64,000 bases of DNA from Lumnitzera littorea (taxonomy: Eukaryota; Streptophyta; Magnoliopsida; Myrtales; Combretaceae): NCBI GenBank assembly GCA_024138015.1, contig JAMXBB010000001.1:93108684-93172683 (forward strand). The letters run 5' to 3'. The position numbers and the translations under genes are program-made. Positions 11,264-23,760 of the stretch are shown piece by piece. Numbering within the stretch: position 1 is the stretch's first letter; every line of letters begins with the position of its first letter. The notes beneath the pieces were generated by a model. The model was not told where the DNA came from. It did not search any database and was given only the letters and a program-made list of their open reading frames with translations.

Positions 11264-11472
11264 ATAGACACCTCATTTTTTGGCCCCCCCCCCTGTATTT
11301 TATAATAAAGAATAGGGTCTTAATTTAAAAAAATACAAAACAAAATCCAGAAAAACAAAAAAGAATTTTTAAAAAATAAAAATAGATTTAATAGGATTTT
11401 TAAGAGGCTCAATTCCATTCTTAGGGACTTTAAGAGATGGTCATCTCATTTTTGAAGGTTGAGTAAAATCAA

Positions 11473-11762
11473 AATGCATATATGCAATTTGATGGTTTCG
11501 AACTATACTTGAGAATATTAAATTTTTCTAAAAATTTAATATTTAGGCTATGGTTGATATTAATTATTTTTAGAGCGTAAAAATAAGATTAATTTAAGTT
11601 GATCGTGACTTCAAATGAATGCATATATGCAATTTAATGGTTTCGAACTATACTTGAGAATATTAAATTTTTCTAAAAATTTAATATTTAGACCATGGTT
11701 GATATTAATTATTTTTAGAGCATAAAAATAAGATTAATTTCAGTTGATCGTGACTTCAAATG
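11473..11762. repeat. Tandem duplication, two 145-bp units, each with a 14-bp-arm palindrome
   Basis: Unit 1 (11473-11617) and unit 2 (11618-11762) are adjacent, equal in length and differ at only a handful of bases. Each contains AATATTAAATTTTT, a CT spacer, and its exact reverse complement. Confidence 0.92.
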
Positions 11763-12623
11763 ACGCCTCAATCTGACTTAAATTTGTTGATTTACGAGAA
11801 AAAAATTTTGAATTAACTGTGTGATCAATGAACTATAGCTTAAAAAGCCATTAAAATATATTTAATTTTAATGTTAATTTTAACATCTGTACACTAGATT
11901 TACTCCTAGAAGTCATCTCTTTTTTAATTTATTAAGAGCTGGTCATTACAAGTTTTAATTAAGCTTTAACAAGATTGGTAGTTTTAAAACCAATCTATGC
12001 TTTGTTAGGGGCTAAATATTTTCTAATGCGCATGTTGATTGAGAAATAAGCTAGCATAGTTTGGTAATGGCATGCATGTGTAAGTCTTAGGCACCTTTTT
12101 TTGTTTTTTTCATAACATGGACACGTGTCAACTTATAATTAGCTTATCACGTCCACTTTCCATCACTTTCTCTCTTTTTTCCCTCTATTTCTAGTGAGTA
12201 AACCCATCCCATTCAAACAACTCCTTTTTCAACCATTTTTCATCTTATTTCCTTCACAATTTCATCAAATAAATGATGGAATTGTCAAGTAGACTTGGAA
12301 TACTTTGAATTAAGTCCGATATCCCATCCTAATTCAACCATTAATAAGGTTAAAATGAGAGCTAAAAATTGGAAAAACAAACATTTACCAATTTTGCTCC
12401 AATTTCAAATCACTTAAATCAAGCTCTAGTAATGAAAAGTAAAGCCTCCAAATGATGTTTTAAGTAAAAAAATGAGGATCAAGGAATGCATTGGCTTATT
12501 ATTCCATCCAAATCACATCAAATTTCGTTGATTTTGAATTAATCTTTTCAAAAACCCATGAATTTAGATCTTCAAATTTAATCCATTCTACAACTTTCCC
12601 AACCTTTATGGAGTATCAAATAG

Positions 12624-12630
12624 TATAAAA
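12624..12630 (+). promoter_or_regulatory. TATA box of Ogre/Tat-like LTR copy 1
   Basis: TATAAAA followed by a G-run sits about 255 bp before the putative LTR end, a position typical of large LTRs. The equivalent in copy 2 is TATAAATA at 41293-41300. Confidence 0.5.
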
Positions 12631-12883
12631 GGGGGTCTAAGGACATGATTCCATCATAAAACCCAACTCGAGAACTCTCATTTAAGCTTCAATTCCTACT
12701 ATCTCTCTCTAATGTAAAAATTTGCAACTTTGTTTCTCTCTGTAGAAGAACCCCATTTTTGTTAGTTTTTTAAGAAAATTAACTTCACTTATAGCTTCTC
12801 TACCATTGAAAACCCCTAAAAGCACGCCTTATTTCAATTCACCCAATTGATTCTAACTTATCTCTTTCCCAACCCTGATCAAG

Positions 12884-12896
12884 TGGTGACTCCAGT
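12884..12896 (+). other. Primer-binding-like site, Ogre type, degenerate
   Basis: TGGTGACTCCAGT resembles the TGGCGACTCCACT start of Ogre-type primer-binding sites. Copy 2 has TGGTGATTTC at 42750-42759. Both differ from the type mainly by C-to-T changes. Confidence 0.45.
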
Positions 12897-14090
12897 CTTT
12901 CTAAAGATTCAAAAGAAATCAAACTTTCCTTAACTCTTAGTCAAGAGTTAATATTAAATGAATAGGATTTAATATTGATCGGATTAAGGGGAATTAGAAA
13001 ATGAAAAACCAAAAATCTAGGCTCAACAATTGTAAATTGAACTCAAAGTTTACAAAGCACAAAAATTCAAAATTAAAAAATTAGAGATATTCCTAAATAA
13101 TAACAATTAGCTAAATTACACCGACTAAAGTAATTAAATTAATAAAATTACATGTCATGCTATACATGTGTAATTTTCTTTCAAATACAAATATTTATAA
13201 GATATATTCATAATATCAATTAGCATAAAAATTGAACCAATTAAAACACTAGGTTCATAAATTAACTCTAGATATTATGGGACCAACAAATTCAATAGCA
13301 AAACGATTAAAGATGTTCTTAAAAAATAGTTACTAAGTCAAGCTAACTGGTGAATAAAATTTATAAAATTAAGAAATTACCCTACAAATATATATTTCCC
13401 TACACACTTGTGTATGTATACATATAATTTTGATCACGTAGGTTAAAATATACACAATATAGTACAATATTAAATTGATCTAATTAAACCAATTAAAATA
13501 CTAAATCAATGAAATTATAATCTTGTCTCACACATATGAATTGTGTTGTATACATATGTGACCTTAATCACATACGACAAAAATTTGAAATTAAAATCCC
13601 AAAATAAATTCAAAAACCCTAAATTTCCCAAACCTTAAATTTAGGCTACAAATTAAATTTGAATACTAAATTAAATTAAAAAGCTCTAATTCAAAATAAA
13701 AAATCCTAAAATAATGTCTCAGAACTATGAACAAACTATAAAACCCTGAATATTAGTTCAAAAACCCTAATCCTAAACCTTAGATACTAAAACCATAAAA
13801 TCAAAACCTTACCTTCAATTAAAACCTTAAGCTGACTCGAAACCTCAAAATTTCTCAAATCTAAGCCATTCAATATTAAAGTAAGATACCAAACAATACC
13901 TAAGTTCTACGTTGAAGTATTACTAATTAACAATTTTTAACTAAATGTACCAAACAATTTAATTTAGCTAAATTTAATCCTAGAACCCCTTCTATTACAT
14001 GATCTAACATAACTAACTATTGTTAGCTACTAAATAATATCAGTTAAATTAAAATAGTGAAATTAAGTCTTAATTACCTACATGAGCGGC
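12897..14090 (+). other. Leader of an Ogre/Tat-like element grading into AT-rich noncoding DNA
   Basis: The first 130 bp align by eye with the sequence after 42760 (TTTCCTTAA, AATAGG, AATATTGA-like words in the same order), supporting a shared leader. The remainder is AT-rich with no coding sequence recognised; an expected gag does not appear. Confidence 0.4.
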
Positions 14091-17060
14091 GCCACACATG
14101 CTTAAGGAAGAAGAATATTATAATTGAAAGACAATTGGTTACACTATCCAAATGGAACCAATAAAGCCAACCACATCCTTGAGAACCAACAAGTTAAGTC
14201 CCATCCAACTAAGTAGTTACGTATGATTTCTATGTGATAAGACTACACTCCAACACATCAACTATCCAAATTAATTAAATACCCCATTATCTATGCAAAC
14301 TTTGAAAGAGAAAATTGACTAGTTAGCACTTTAAGGAAGACTTATGTGCGGATTTTTTCTATGGCTAAATCTCATCAAAACACATCCCAAATGCTCTCAT
14401 CCTTAGACTGGTTCTCACTCCCTTAAAAGCCCCCCATTTTCATTTCACTTTACCATTACAAAACACTTCAAAATCACCCAAAAACACCCCCTAAAATCTG
14501 CATTAAACACTTACATATTGCTCCATATTTCTCACACTTTATCACTCATTTTTATCTTTAAAAGCTCACAAAACTTAAACCCATTTTCCCTTTCCCTTCC
14601 CACTACAGTCTTTACTAAAAAAACCACTTATAAGCCACCACTTTTGCACACCTTTTTTAGGTGAGCTAAGGTGACTCTTAGAGAGCTTTGAAAGGAAATA
14701 AACAAAGCTTGTGAGAGCTTGTTTTAAGTGCCTCAACCCAAAAGTAGCAAGGTTTTTCTTCTTCAACTTTTTCTTGTATTTGCTCTTTTAGTTTAGTAAT
14801 GTCTAATGTATAGGTCAATCTTATATTTAGGAGCTTTTTTATATAAAAATATCTTGTATGTATTATAGCTTTGGTATGTAATAGCTCTCTTAGGAATAGT
14901 TCTAGAAAACCTCTTCTAATGTACACTTATTAATTGTATTTTCATGTTACTCTATATTTTGCAAAAAGAGCAAGTTAAACACCTACACTCCCTACTTAAA
15001 ATTGAACGTTCAAGCCCTATTAAGAATGTGTAGTTTGTTTTTCCTTCGGAAAATTGCCGTAAAAATCCTAACAAATAATCCTTAAATGAGCAACTCCTGA
15101 ATATTAAGAAGAAGTAAATTTTAACTTAAGAAATCTACTTCTTAGAAGCTTTAATAAATGGTCCATAAGCAGGCCATGTCTTTTTCTTATGTTAAAATAA
15201 TGATTTAGGCAAGATAATGATGATTTAAGACTTATCCAAGTGAGGTAATTGCTATACTAAAACACTAGAGACAAAATCGAGTTAGAAAATATTTCAAGCC
15301 TAAAAATAACCCGAATACCCACCAAAACATCCCTAACCAAAATCAAACTTCACTCTAAAATATTTTAAAATATGTTAAGATAAGTTTTGGACCTAAACAA
15401 ACAAGTCGAGTCTAGGTACTAAACCTTTGATGGCTAAGATAGGCTTAAAACTACAAATTGAGTCAAAACCAACAAAAATGGACCAAGAACCCAACATGAC
15501 CAGCAACTTCAGAATTCTAAAAATAAAATTAAAGGCCCATTAAAATATTCTTTAATCCCAAAGAACCAATAAGGAAGCCCAACTTGAAAATTAGTTAGGA
15601 ATAAGGCTTAAAAGCCTACTAGTGGAACACTACGGATAAAAAATTAAAAGTAGGCTAAGGAATAAATGCAAAGCCAAATATATTAAGCTCTTAACCAAGG
15701 CCCAAGAAGAGTTTTAAACCTGATTAAAAAATTGAATTTATACTAAGAGAACCCAAAAAATGTAAAATAGAGCAAAAGAAACCTAACAACTTTAAAGGTT
15801 CACAACTTTTTAAGCCTATAGCAAAATTGTGGGTCTCATCCATAGAAATGGACTACACCATGAGAATCTATATCTAAAATCCATATCAAAATGAGATTGT
15901 TATGATAAAAACAAGCTTTAACTGTAATTGGGGGTTATAACGAATTTAGGTAATTAGATAGGTAGTTATCAATATACTTATTAGTATCCTCCTTTACGAC
16001 TATAGAACAATCTAACCAGGTAAATACCCCTAATAACTTTATACTTGTTTCATGCTTATAGTTAGAACACCTAAATTATATATATTAATAAATTTATTCT
16101 TGGGGTTCAAGATATGCATGTGGTTGATTATTAGTTGTTTTTTGTGCAAAATATCTTTAAATTTAACAATTTAATAATTGGTTGAATGATTAACTATTGC
16201 ATGATTGGATGATTTACTGTTATTAGTTGATCACCTAATAATTCAACTAAATCATACATGATTAGCCAAAACTAAATGATTCATGCATAAGTACGATATT
16301 GCATCTTTATACCGACCATCACCTTACACAGATGGTAAGAAGGAGCTTACAAGAGTAAGAGCTCCTAAAGAAATTCTTTATAAGTGCATCAAAGGTGTCT
16401 AAATTATTAAGTCTCTATCCTAACCTATGGGCTTCCTAGGCATTAGGAGATACTAACCGTATGGCTAAAAGTCATATCTTAAGAATTTCGCTTAGGGCAT
16501 GTACATGGACTGTAAAGGCCACAACACTACTAGACTTAGGAATTTCATTATCATTAGCTTTGAAAAAGGAAAAAGTTGCTGATTACGGAAATTTTTAAAT
16601 ATATATACAAGAACACTTGTTTAGCTAAAAACCTAAATGCTAGAACATGGTTATGATTTGTGTTGGTTAATAATATCCAACCCTTACTATAGAAGGCAAA
16701 ACTCTTAGTTGCATGTAGCACTTAGGTCACTACATATATTTATTTGGTATACTGTTTAATTTATGCATTCATATGATAATTTTATTAATTGTGTGAAAAC
16801 TTGTTTATTGATATAGTATGAGAAATATCTCATTAAGCTCATGTAGCTTACTCCCCAATACTTTTCTCTTTATAGGTTTATTAATAGCTTGTACTAGGAT
16901 ATGAGCTAAGTATAGAGTGTGACTATTGAGTAGTATAGTAAAAAGTTAGAAATAGAAAAGGATTTGTATATTGACTTATAACATTTTATATATTCCTTTA
17001 TACATTTTTTTCTCATTATTATTATTACTCTATTTGTTGGGTATATGTGATTGAATTTTG
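14091..17060 (+). other. Noncoding, possibly remains of large LTRs
   Basis: No protein domain was recognised. Around 16800-16930 the text AGAAATATCTCATTAAGCTCATG, then CTTACTCCCC and a TATAGGT block, resembles the end portions of large gypsy LTRs, including the GGTACTGACTAAG area of the 3-kb LTR family (38640-38760). Two short minus-strand open stretches at 14575-14926 have no recognisable content. Class unassigned. Confidence 0.3.
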
Positions 17061-18239
17061 ACATTATTATGATATTTGTAAAGGTTTGTGTGAACCAAGT
17101 GTATCATTTTTTTTTAGTGGTGATGACAACAATATTGATTATCTGTGTAAGTTGATGAACACTTGCTCTTCTGTAAATATGTTAAGAGCTTCTTCTTTTT
17201 AATTTTTTTTTCTCCCTCAAGTTAACAATATGTTAAGAGTTGATTTTCCCATTTGAGCGTTATTAGCCAAAATGAAGTTGAGAAAAAAAAAAACCTAAAG
17301 TGAAGGTTGCAATAACAATACACATATCTATTTTCTATTTCAACATTTGTTTTGTTATTACTTTTTTACTTTAACATTTCACCTTATTTATTATATTGTT
17401 GCAAGATTTTTTATGTTAGTACTATTAATTTTTTAATTATTACATTTTGGTTTTGATGATAGATATCAATTCCATATTCTCCATATTTTATTGTTGCAAC
17501 TCCAAGGGACAGGCATAGAACATGTAAGTTGAAGTTTCATTTATTTTTTAATAAATATATATTAAATTACATATGATGGAGTATATTTATAAAATAAAAA
17601 AATAAGTTACGTATATATGGTATAAATTATATATTTACAAATAGAGTAATAACAATAATGAGAAAAAAAATGTATCAAGAAATATCTATAATAAAACTAA
17701 AAAAAAACACTAAAAAACAATGTGAAGAGAAAAAGTAATTAATGAGAGCAAAATATTGCACAAAGAGAGAGAGATAGAAATGGTTGAAGAAGTTAAAGGG
17801 ATAGATTTTTCGAGAACATAGTCTTCTTAATGTGATAATTTTGGGATTATGTAGATAAGAGCTTAAGACTTGAAAGCCATAGAGGTACATAGAGAAGATA
17901 ACATTTACCATGGATGATAATAGAAGAGATAATAACGAAAGGGAGGTAATATGGAAAGAGAGAGAAGGAAGGCGAGGGAGGAGGGGTTGGGTTATAGAAA
18001 AATAGGGAATTCTCCTATTTTAATTGGAACAATAATGTTTTGAAAATTTAAAAAAGTGCTATTAGAGTAGTGGAAAGATTTGCTAGGAAAAGCATTAGAA
18101 AGAGAAGTTACAAGAGATAACATGTGGTGCAAACATACTCTTACTAAATTAATCGATAACTAATATAAAAGTTGGTTTTTTTGTTAAATAATATTAAATA
18201 GAGGGTGAATATATAATCTTAAGGGTAACGATTACTTAA
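17061..18239. other. AT-rich intergenic DNA, no gene seen
   Basis: A block at 17550-17580 (ATTACATATGATGGA) resembles the inverted-repeat arms at 18477 and 18794, so the repeat may extend this far. No coding sequence was recognised. Confidence 0.5.
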
Positions 18240-18850
18240 GCCTCAAAAAGCTTTAATTAATATTGCAATATTACCATATTTTTATATATATGGTAATATT
18301 AAGATCACCTATGTAAATTACCATATTTTTTATTATATTTTTTATATGGTAATGTTACCATATTTTTTTGTCATTCTATGATACAATTTATATATGGTAA
18401 TTTTTATTTTTTATAAATATGTATATTTATAAATATATATTCCATATCCCGCGTTGCGTATGCAATAAAAAATAAATTCATCATATGTAATATTAATAAA
18501 AAATAAAGAAAATAAGGTACTTATATATGGTTTTATTGGGAAATTTATTGATAATCACTTGAAACTCATTCCAAATAAGATATATGGAAAAAAAAATTAT
18601 TTTATAAATTACCATATTTTATACATTACCATATATTTTTTTATATGGTAATATTACCTATGTTAAATAATATGGTAAACTAATTTTTATATATGGTGGT
18701 CTTAATAGCTATGATAAAAAATATGGTAATATCTAAATATATTTATAACACATATATAATTGCACCGTGTATGCATATTTTTAATAAATATATTTATTAA
18801 TATTACATATGATGAAATTTATTATTAATTTTTTTGCATATATAATTAGC
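18240..18850. repeat. Cluster of TTACCATAT/ATATGGTAA inverted repeats
   Basis: About a dozen copies of TTACCATAT or its complement ATATGGTAA alternate across 18270-18735, allowing many hairpins. A separate pair of perfect 24-bp arms (18477-18500 and 18794-18817, core CATATGTAATATTAAT) flanks the right half. Text near 18450 (CCCGCGTTGCGTATGC) is the only GC-rich spot. It could be a foldback or MITE-like element, but no target duplication was identified. Confidence 0.6.
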
Positions 18851-19104
18851 ACACAAATATAATTGTTTATTGTTAAAATTAGTTTATTTTTATTGCATGT
18901 GCTTGTGTGCACCTTCTTCCCTATATATAAATAAATAATAAATCTAATGCATATTTATATGAGCATCTTTAACAGATTAATATAGGTTATGGTTATTGTA
19001 GTAGAATGGTATGAATATTGATCTCCTAATGAAATGGAACAATTTTAATTCCTCTCATCCTCTAATGTTGTGATACAATAATTGGCAAAACATAAATTAA
19101 TTAA

Positions 19105-22100
19105 TGTTACACCCCAAAGCAGTAAAGTCGTAATAATCCTGCTATGCAAACCATTCTAAGATAAAAGCTGATTATACAACAGTTGTCTTAGACTTGATTT
19201 ATGTAAGGCATTCATGATTAACCCATTTTGAAATAAACAGTTCATAAATTAAATAAATTATTGACCTAAAAAAGTATGAAAATATATATATACACTAGGA
19301 TTCAAGTATAAGAAATAATATTTGCAGTGTTTTATTGTCCTATACTTCCTAAGTGATATATTATTTGAAAATAAAATATTCTAAAAGAAAGCTAAGACCT
19401 TAAAGATATATTTGTTATTCAGATGTATTTTCTCACTTCTCAAGATCCAGTAGTTATTAGCTTCAAGATAAATATAGATCATTTCCTAACTAGTATCTAC
19501 AACAACATCTATAGGGATGTGAGTAATCATAGCTCAATAAGTTGGGATAAAGATTTGAAACTGTACAATAAACACAAACAAGGTTATTAACCAAATTAAT
19601 TAGATGCAAAACATATTCAAGTAAATGTCATCGCACGACGCTATCTAGCCAATCGTGAGATTAGAGAAATTATACTCACTTTAATCCACGTTGAGGAATT
19701 TCCATTAATGCAATAACTTATAATCAAACTCAGGTTTGTGCAATAAAGATACCACTCCTCCCTTGACTATCTTCGAACCATTGACTTCACCTTTGTTACG
19801 ACTTCCACACCTGTCACTTAGTTCAACTAATGATGAAGAAGGGATTAATTATGCTATCCAACACTATTCCTTCCGAAGGGGTTTGTATTTGGTCGAAGAA
19901 CCCTAAGTTTCCCCTAATGGGTTACAATGCAAATTTAATTTAGAATTATAAGTCATATATTTAGTTAAATTCAATTTAAGGTGTTTAATTATTTCAAACA
20001 AATTACATAAATACAAGCCAAAACAATAAATCAGAATCATAGCATCAACTTAGAAACAAGCACATGCATACAACCACTATCTAACAAGCACAATTTCAAG
20101 CCTTCGAGTATTACAAGTTAGTACTTTGAAATACAGTAATGTATTAATTCTAACTTATCTAGACTTTTTACTTGCTCGCTCAAGGTGTGATTCGCTCAAG
20201 CTATTGTTGATAATCCCCATGATATAAATATTGTTTTAGTTTCCACATAACTACAATAGATTGGTTTTATCTTAAATCGTTTATTGTTATCTTTAGTTTA
20301 GGGTTTTATTATACTTAATTATTCAGGTTTTTAAGTCTTTTATAATTATTCCTAATTTAAGCTGAGTTATGATTTAGTTTTGGAGTCGGTTTCTAAATTA
20401 GGTTCTAATTACAAATTATATAGGAACCCTAAAAACTTGTTCCAAACCATAATACGAAATTATTCATATTATAATTGAGTATTCTAAATATTGTATTTAG
20501 TCTCTAATTAATATTCTAATCTGTATAGTACACCTTAGTCCTTATTTAACTATTAAATTTACTCTCGATATAAGAAAAATTTACATTTTTTATATAATTA
20601 TATATATTTATATTTAATATCAGATTTATTTTATATTAATATTATTATAATATTATCACTTTTAGTATAATATTTTCTACTCATTAATATCCTATGTTTA
20701 CATATTATATATTATTATATAATTCATCCTTAAATCACCTATTTAACACTTCTAACATTATAGATGTCATCCTTCATCCTCCAATAACATATCAAATGTC
20801 TAATTACATTCTAAATTAGAAATTATATCTAATTAACCCTAAATTACAAGATTAACTTAAAATATATCATTTACCTATATATTTAATACATATTATGCAT
20901 AATACATACAACTAATGCCTCAAACTTTAATAAAGCTACGAAAAATATATTATAATTAATAAATTATGGTTGTTATATTATGATCATGAAAAGTACTGGG
21001 ATAGTTATATATATATTATTCTCTAGTATATAGATTTTTGGTCCGATTTTGCTAAAAATTAGCTTAAAATTAAGTAAATGACCAAATAAAATTATAAGAT
21101 TCAACTTGAATATTTCCAAAATCATAACTAAGCTTTAGAAGTCATTATAAATCAAATTAATTAAGGCATTTAATTAAAAACCTATTATTTCTTTCATATG
21201 AAAAACTTGGCAAATTCAACAAAATAATTTTAATAAATACTAAACGTCTATTTTATCAAAAAATATTTTTATTTAAATTAAATATATCTTATAAGGAATA
21301 TGTACACCAAAAATTAGCTCAAAATAACATTGTTTATTATTTTTGAAAATTCATACAAAATTCGTTGAAATAAGGCCTTTTCTTAAGGAACCTATATAAG
21401 TACTTATAACTTTAAAAAAATGGTTTGATATTTTGATTCTATATACAAAAATACTTAAGGAATCAAATTTCATAATTTTTCATGCATATTTAATATTTTT
21501 ACTAAATTAATCGAAACTCACCAATCGACAAGCTTCCAACCACTAGCGATGACTCCATCATTGTCTACAAATCTAGATATGGGGTCCACTGTTTGTTGGT
21601 GATGGCCGTTCCTCTCCAAGTGGTCATTGGATGTAGGTTCCCTTTATAAACCCTAAATACATACCATTTTATCTAATTTTGCTAAAATTGGTTTTTCCTC
21701 TCTTTTCTGCTCTCCCTAATTTTTTTTTATGCTAAACTAACCAAATGAGGTTTTGGAAGTGGTTTACTAAATTTATAGTTAGGTTTAGGATTTTTCTTCT
21801 GATTTTTCTTCTAATTTTTTCTTACTAAGTGTCCCTCACCTCTTACTTTTTCACTTTTTATTTAGCTTAATTTTATTGGTTTACTTTTTCTTCTTCAATT
21901 CTGACTTGTTATGCCTCATTTCTAGAATACTCTTCATTTTTCCATATTTTTCTTTAATTATTTATGAATTTTCTTTAAATATTTAGTATTATTTTAGCAT
22001 ATTTTGGATATTTTAAGTAATTTTGAGTATTTTTACCTACATATAAATACATATATGGTACAAATAAATATTTTTAAATATTATTTAATTTATTTTATGA

Positions 22101-22348
22101 TTTTTTGTATGTTATCTCTATCGATTCGTTAATTATCGAAATTCGTTTTACGCGTTTATGATAAATAACGAAAAATTTACATATAATTCAATATTATAAC
22201 AATTAGTTATTTTCATAAATCTAAACCCATGGGATCACTTTTACTAATATTTCTAACTTCGTTATAAAATTTAGACTTAATTGAACAATTTACTCGATGT
22301 CCTAAATTTTATGGTTCAAACCCTGAACACTAGATTGTAGGGCTTATA
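19105..22348 (-). repeat. 3-kb LTR family, copy 1
   Basis: On the minus strand this segment runs from TATAAGCCC (22348) to GGGGTGTAACA (19105). It aligns along its length with copy 3 (36008-39088, opposite strand): the shared order includes an ATTAGTAAAA-GTGATCCC block at the start, a TTTAAAGGGAACC or TATAAAGGGAACC site, ATTGGTGAGT, a CCTCAAC...GATTA block, GCGATG(A/G)CATTT, and the CGACT...GGGG terminal. Copy 2 matches it closely. No flanking target duplication was found (ATTAA against GACCC), so it may be old or rearranged. No coding region lies inside. Confidence 0.75.
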
Positions 22349-23760
22349 GACCCAGCCGTACTGGTTGGACTCGTAGGGCCAACCTACCGAGTTAATGAGT
22401 CTAAGTCAGGTCAAGCTCCAAGACCCATAGTTTCAATAGTTTTTAAACTACTAACTTAAAAAAAATAAATAAAAAGATAAAAAAGAAAAGAAAAGAACAA
22501 AATAGGAAAATGGTGAAATAAAATAATTTTAAAAATAAATAACAATGAAAACTAAAAATTTTAACTAATTCCATGTAAATAGGAAAACAATCATTTCTCA
22601 TTAATAGCAATTGATGCATTGCTATTCACAAAAATGCAATAAATGTAATTTTAAAAACTTGTGTGATTTGATATATGTAGACCTTTACTAAAAGACTAAT
22701 CTTATTCTTAGCAATTAGCAATGTAGGACTAGCTTTCGTTTTTTAAACTTCATTGTAGTTTTTATATCTTTTATCCTACATTACTAATATAATAATTGAG
22801 TTAAATATGACTGTATATAAATAAGTGCATATCCCAAAATAACTATTTTGTAAAATGGACTAAAGATAACATTTGTCTTATGCTCAAATAATTTTAATTT
22901 AAAATCTAAAATTTAGGAATTGAGAACTGGCAAGTCTGAGTCTGAGTCCAATTTCAAGTTGGTTTGGAACCATGCCCAGGTTTAGTTGTAATTTGTCTTA
23001 TTTTCTGAACTATTCCCATACTATCATTTATATTCTTAGGCTTAACCTAGCCGAGCTAAGCCTTAAGGTCCAAGTCCCCAATAGCTTGGAGGTCATTATT
23101 CTCATTAACTCGGTCTTGTGACTAACTACTTGACAAAGTCTAGGGTACGGTCAACGAAACTTTTAGATTCTTAGCAAAAAATAACATTTGTTTTATACTC
23201 AAAAAATTTTAATTTAAAGTCTAAAATTTAGTTTATTTTTAAAATTTTTTTTTTTGAAAAATCGATTCACAGTTCCTTAAACTGCTAATTAAATCAATAG
23301 GTTCAAGGAACTGGTCCATGAACCAATCCCACGAGTCTAGGTCTAATTCCTTATTTTAGGAATCAAGAACCGGTAGGTTCAAGTTGGGGTCCAATTTCAA
23401 GTCGGTTTAAAACCATGCCCAAGTCTAGTTGTAACTTGTCTTATTTGCTGAACTGTTCCTATACTATCATTTATATTCTTAGGATTGGCCTAGTCGAGCT
23501 AGGCCTAGCTAAGCTAAGTCTTAAGGTCCAATTCCCCAATAGCTTGGAGGTCATTGTTCTCATCAACATGGTCTTGTGACTAGTTACTCGGCAAAGTTTA
23601 GGGTATGGTCAACAAAACTTTTAGATGCTTAGCTTTCGTCCAGTTGTATGTGTCCCAACTGCAAGAAGTTTAGACTAGATTGACCCATGTCTTGTAGAGT
23701 TTGGCTTGGTCTAAGAGGTGCATATTCAAAATAGCCTATCAACACTATATATAAGGAAGT
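22349..23760. repeat. Duplicated hAT-like tract
   Basis: Two diverged direct copies are present. One begins with AACATTTG-TTTATACTC-like text at 22863 and runs to 23175; the other runs from 23176 to about 23640 and carries roughly 130 extra bases. The shared text includes CCCCAATAGCTTGGAGGTCAT and ACTATCATTTATATTCTTAGG. Ends resembling TAGACC...GGTCTA (22347 and 23345) and many GGTTC/GAACC words suggest a nonautonomous hAT relative. I could not fix boundaries. Confidence 0.4.

Larger units (their letters stand above)
11264..12883 (+). repeat. Ogre/Tat-like LTR, copy 1
   Basis: The segment starts near ACACCTCATTTTTTGG and is followed by a C-run and ATTTTATAATAAAG. Near its end it carries a TATA box (TATAAAA, 12624-12630) and a primer-binding-like site (12884-12896). 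It shares landmarks in the same order with 40430-42747: a GGGTC(T/C)TAATT block, ATTCAACCATTAATAA upstream of TATA, the TGGTGA site, and a leader with AATAGG(A/T)-rich text. A 145-bp internal tandem duplication (11473-11762) enlarges this copy. The left edge is uncertain by tens of bases. Confidence 0.55.

Noticed and set aside
22347..23345. A single MITE with TAGACC...GGTCTA ends
   Set aside because: Flanking 8-bp duplications do not match and the internal direct repeats cross the supposed right end.
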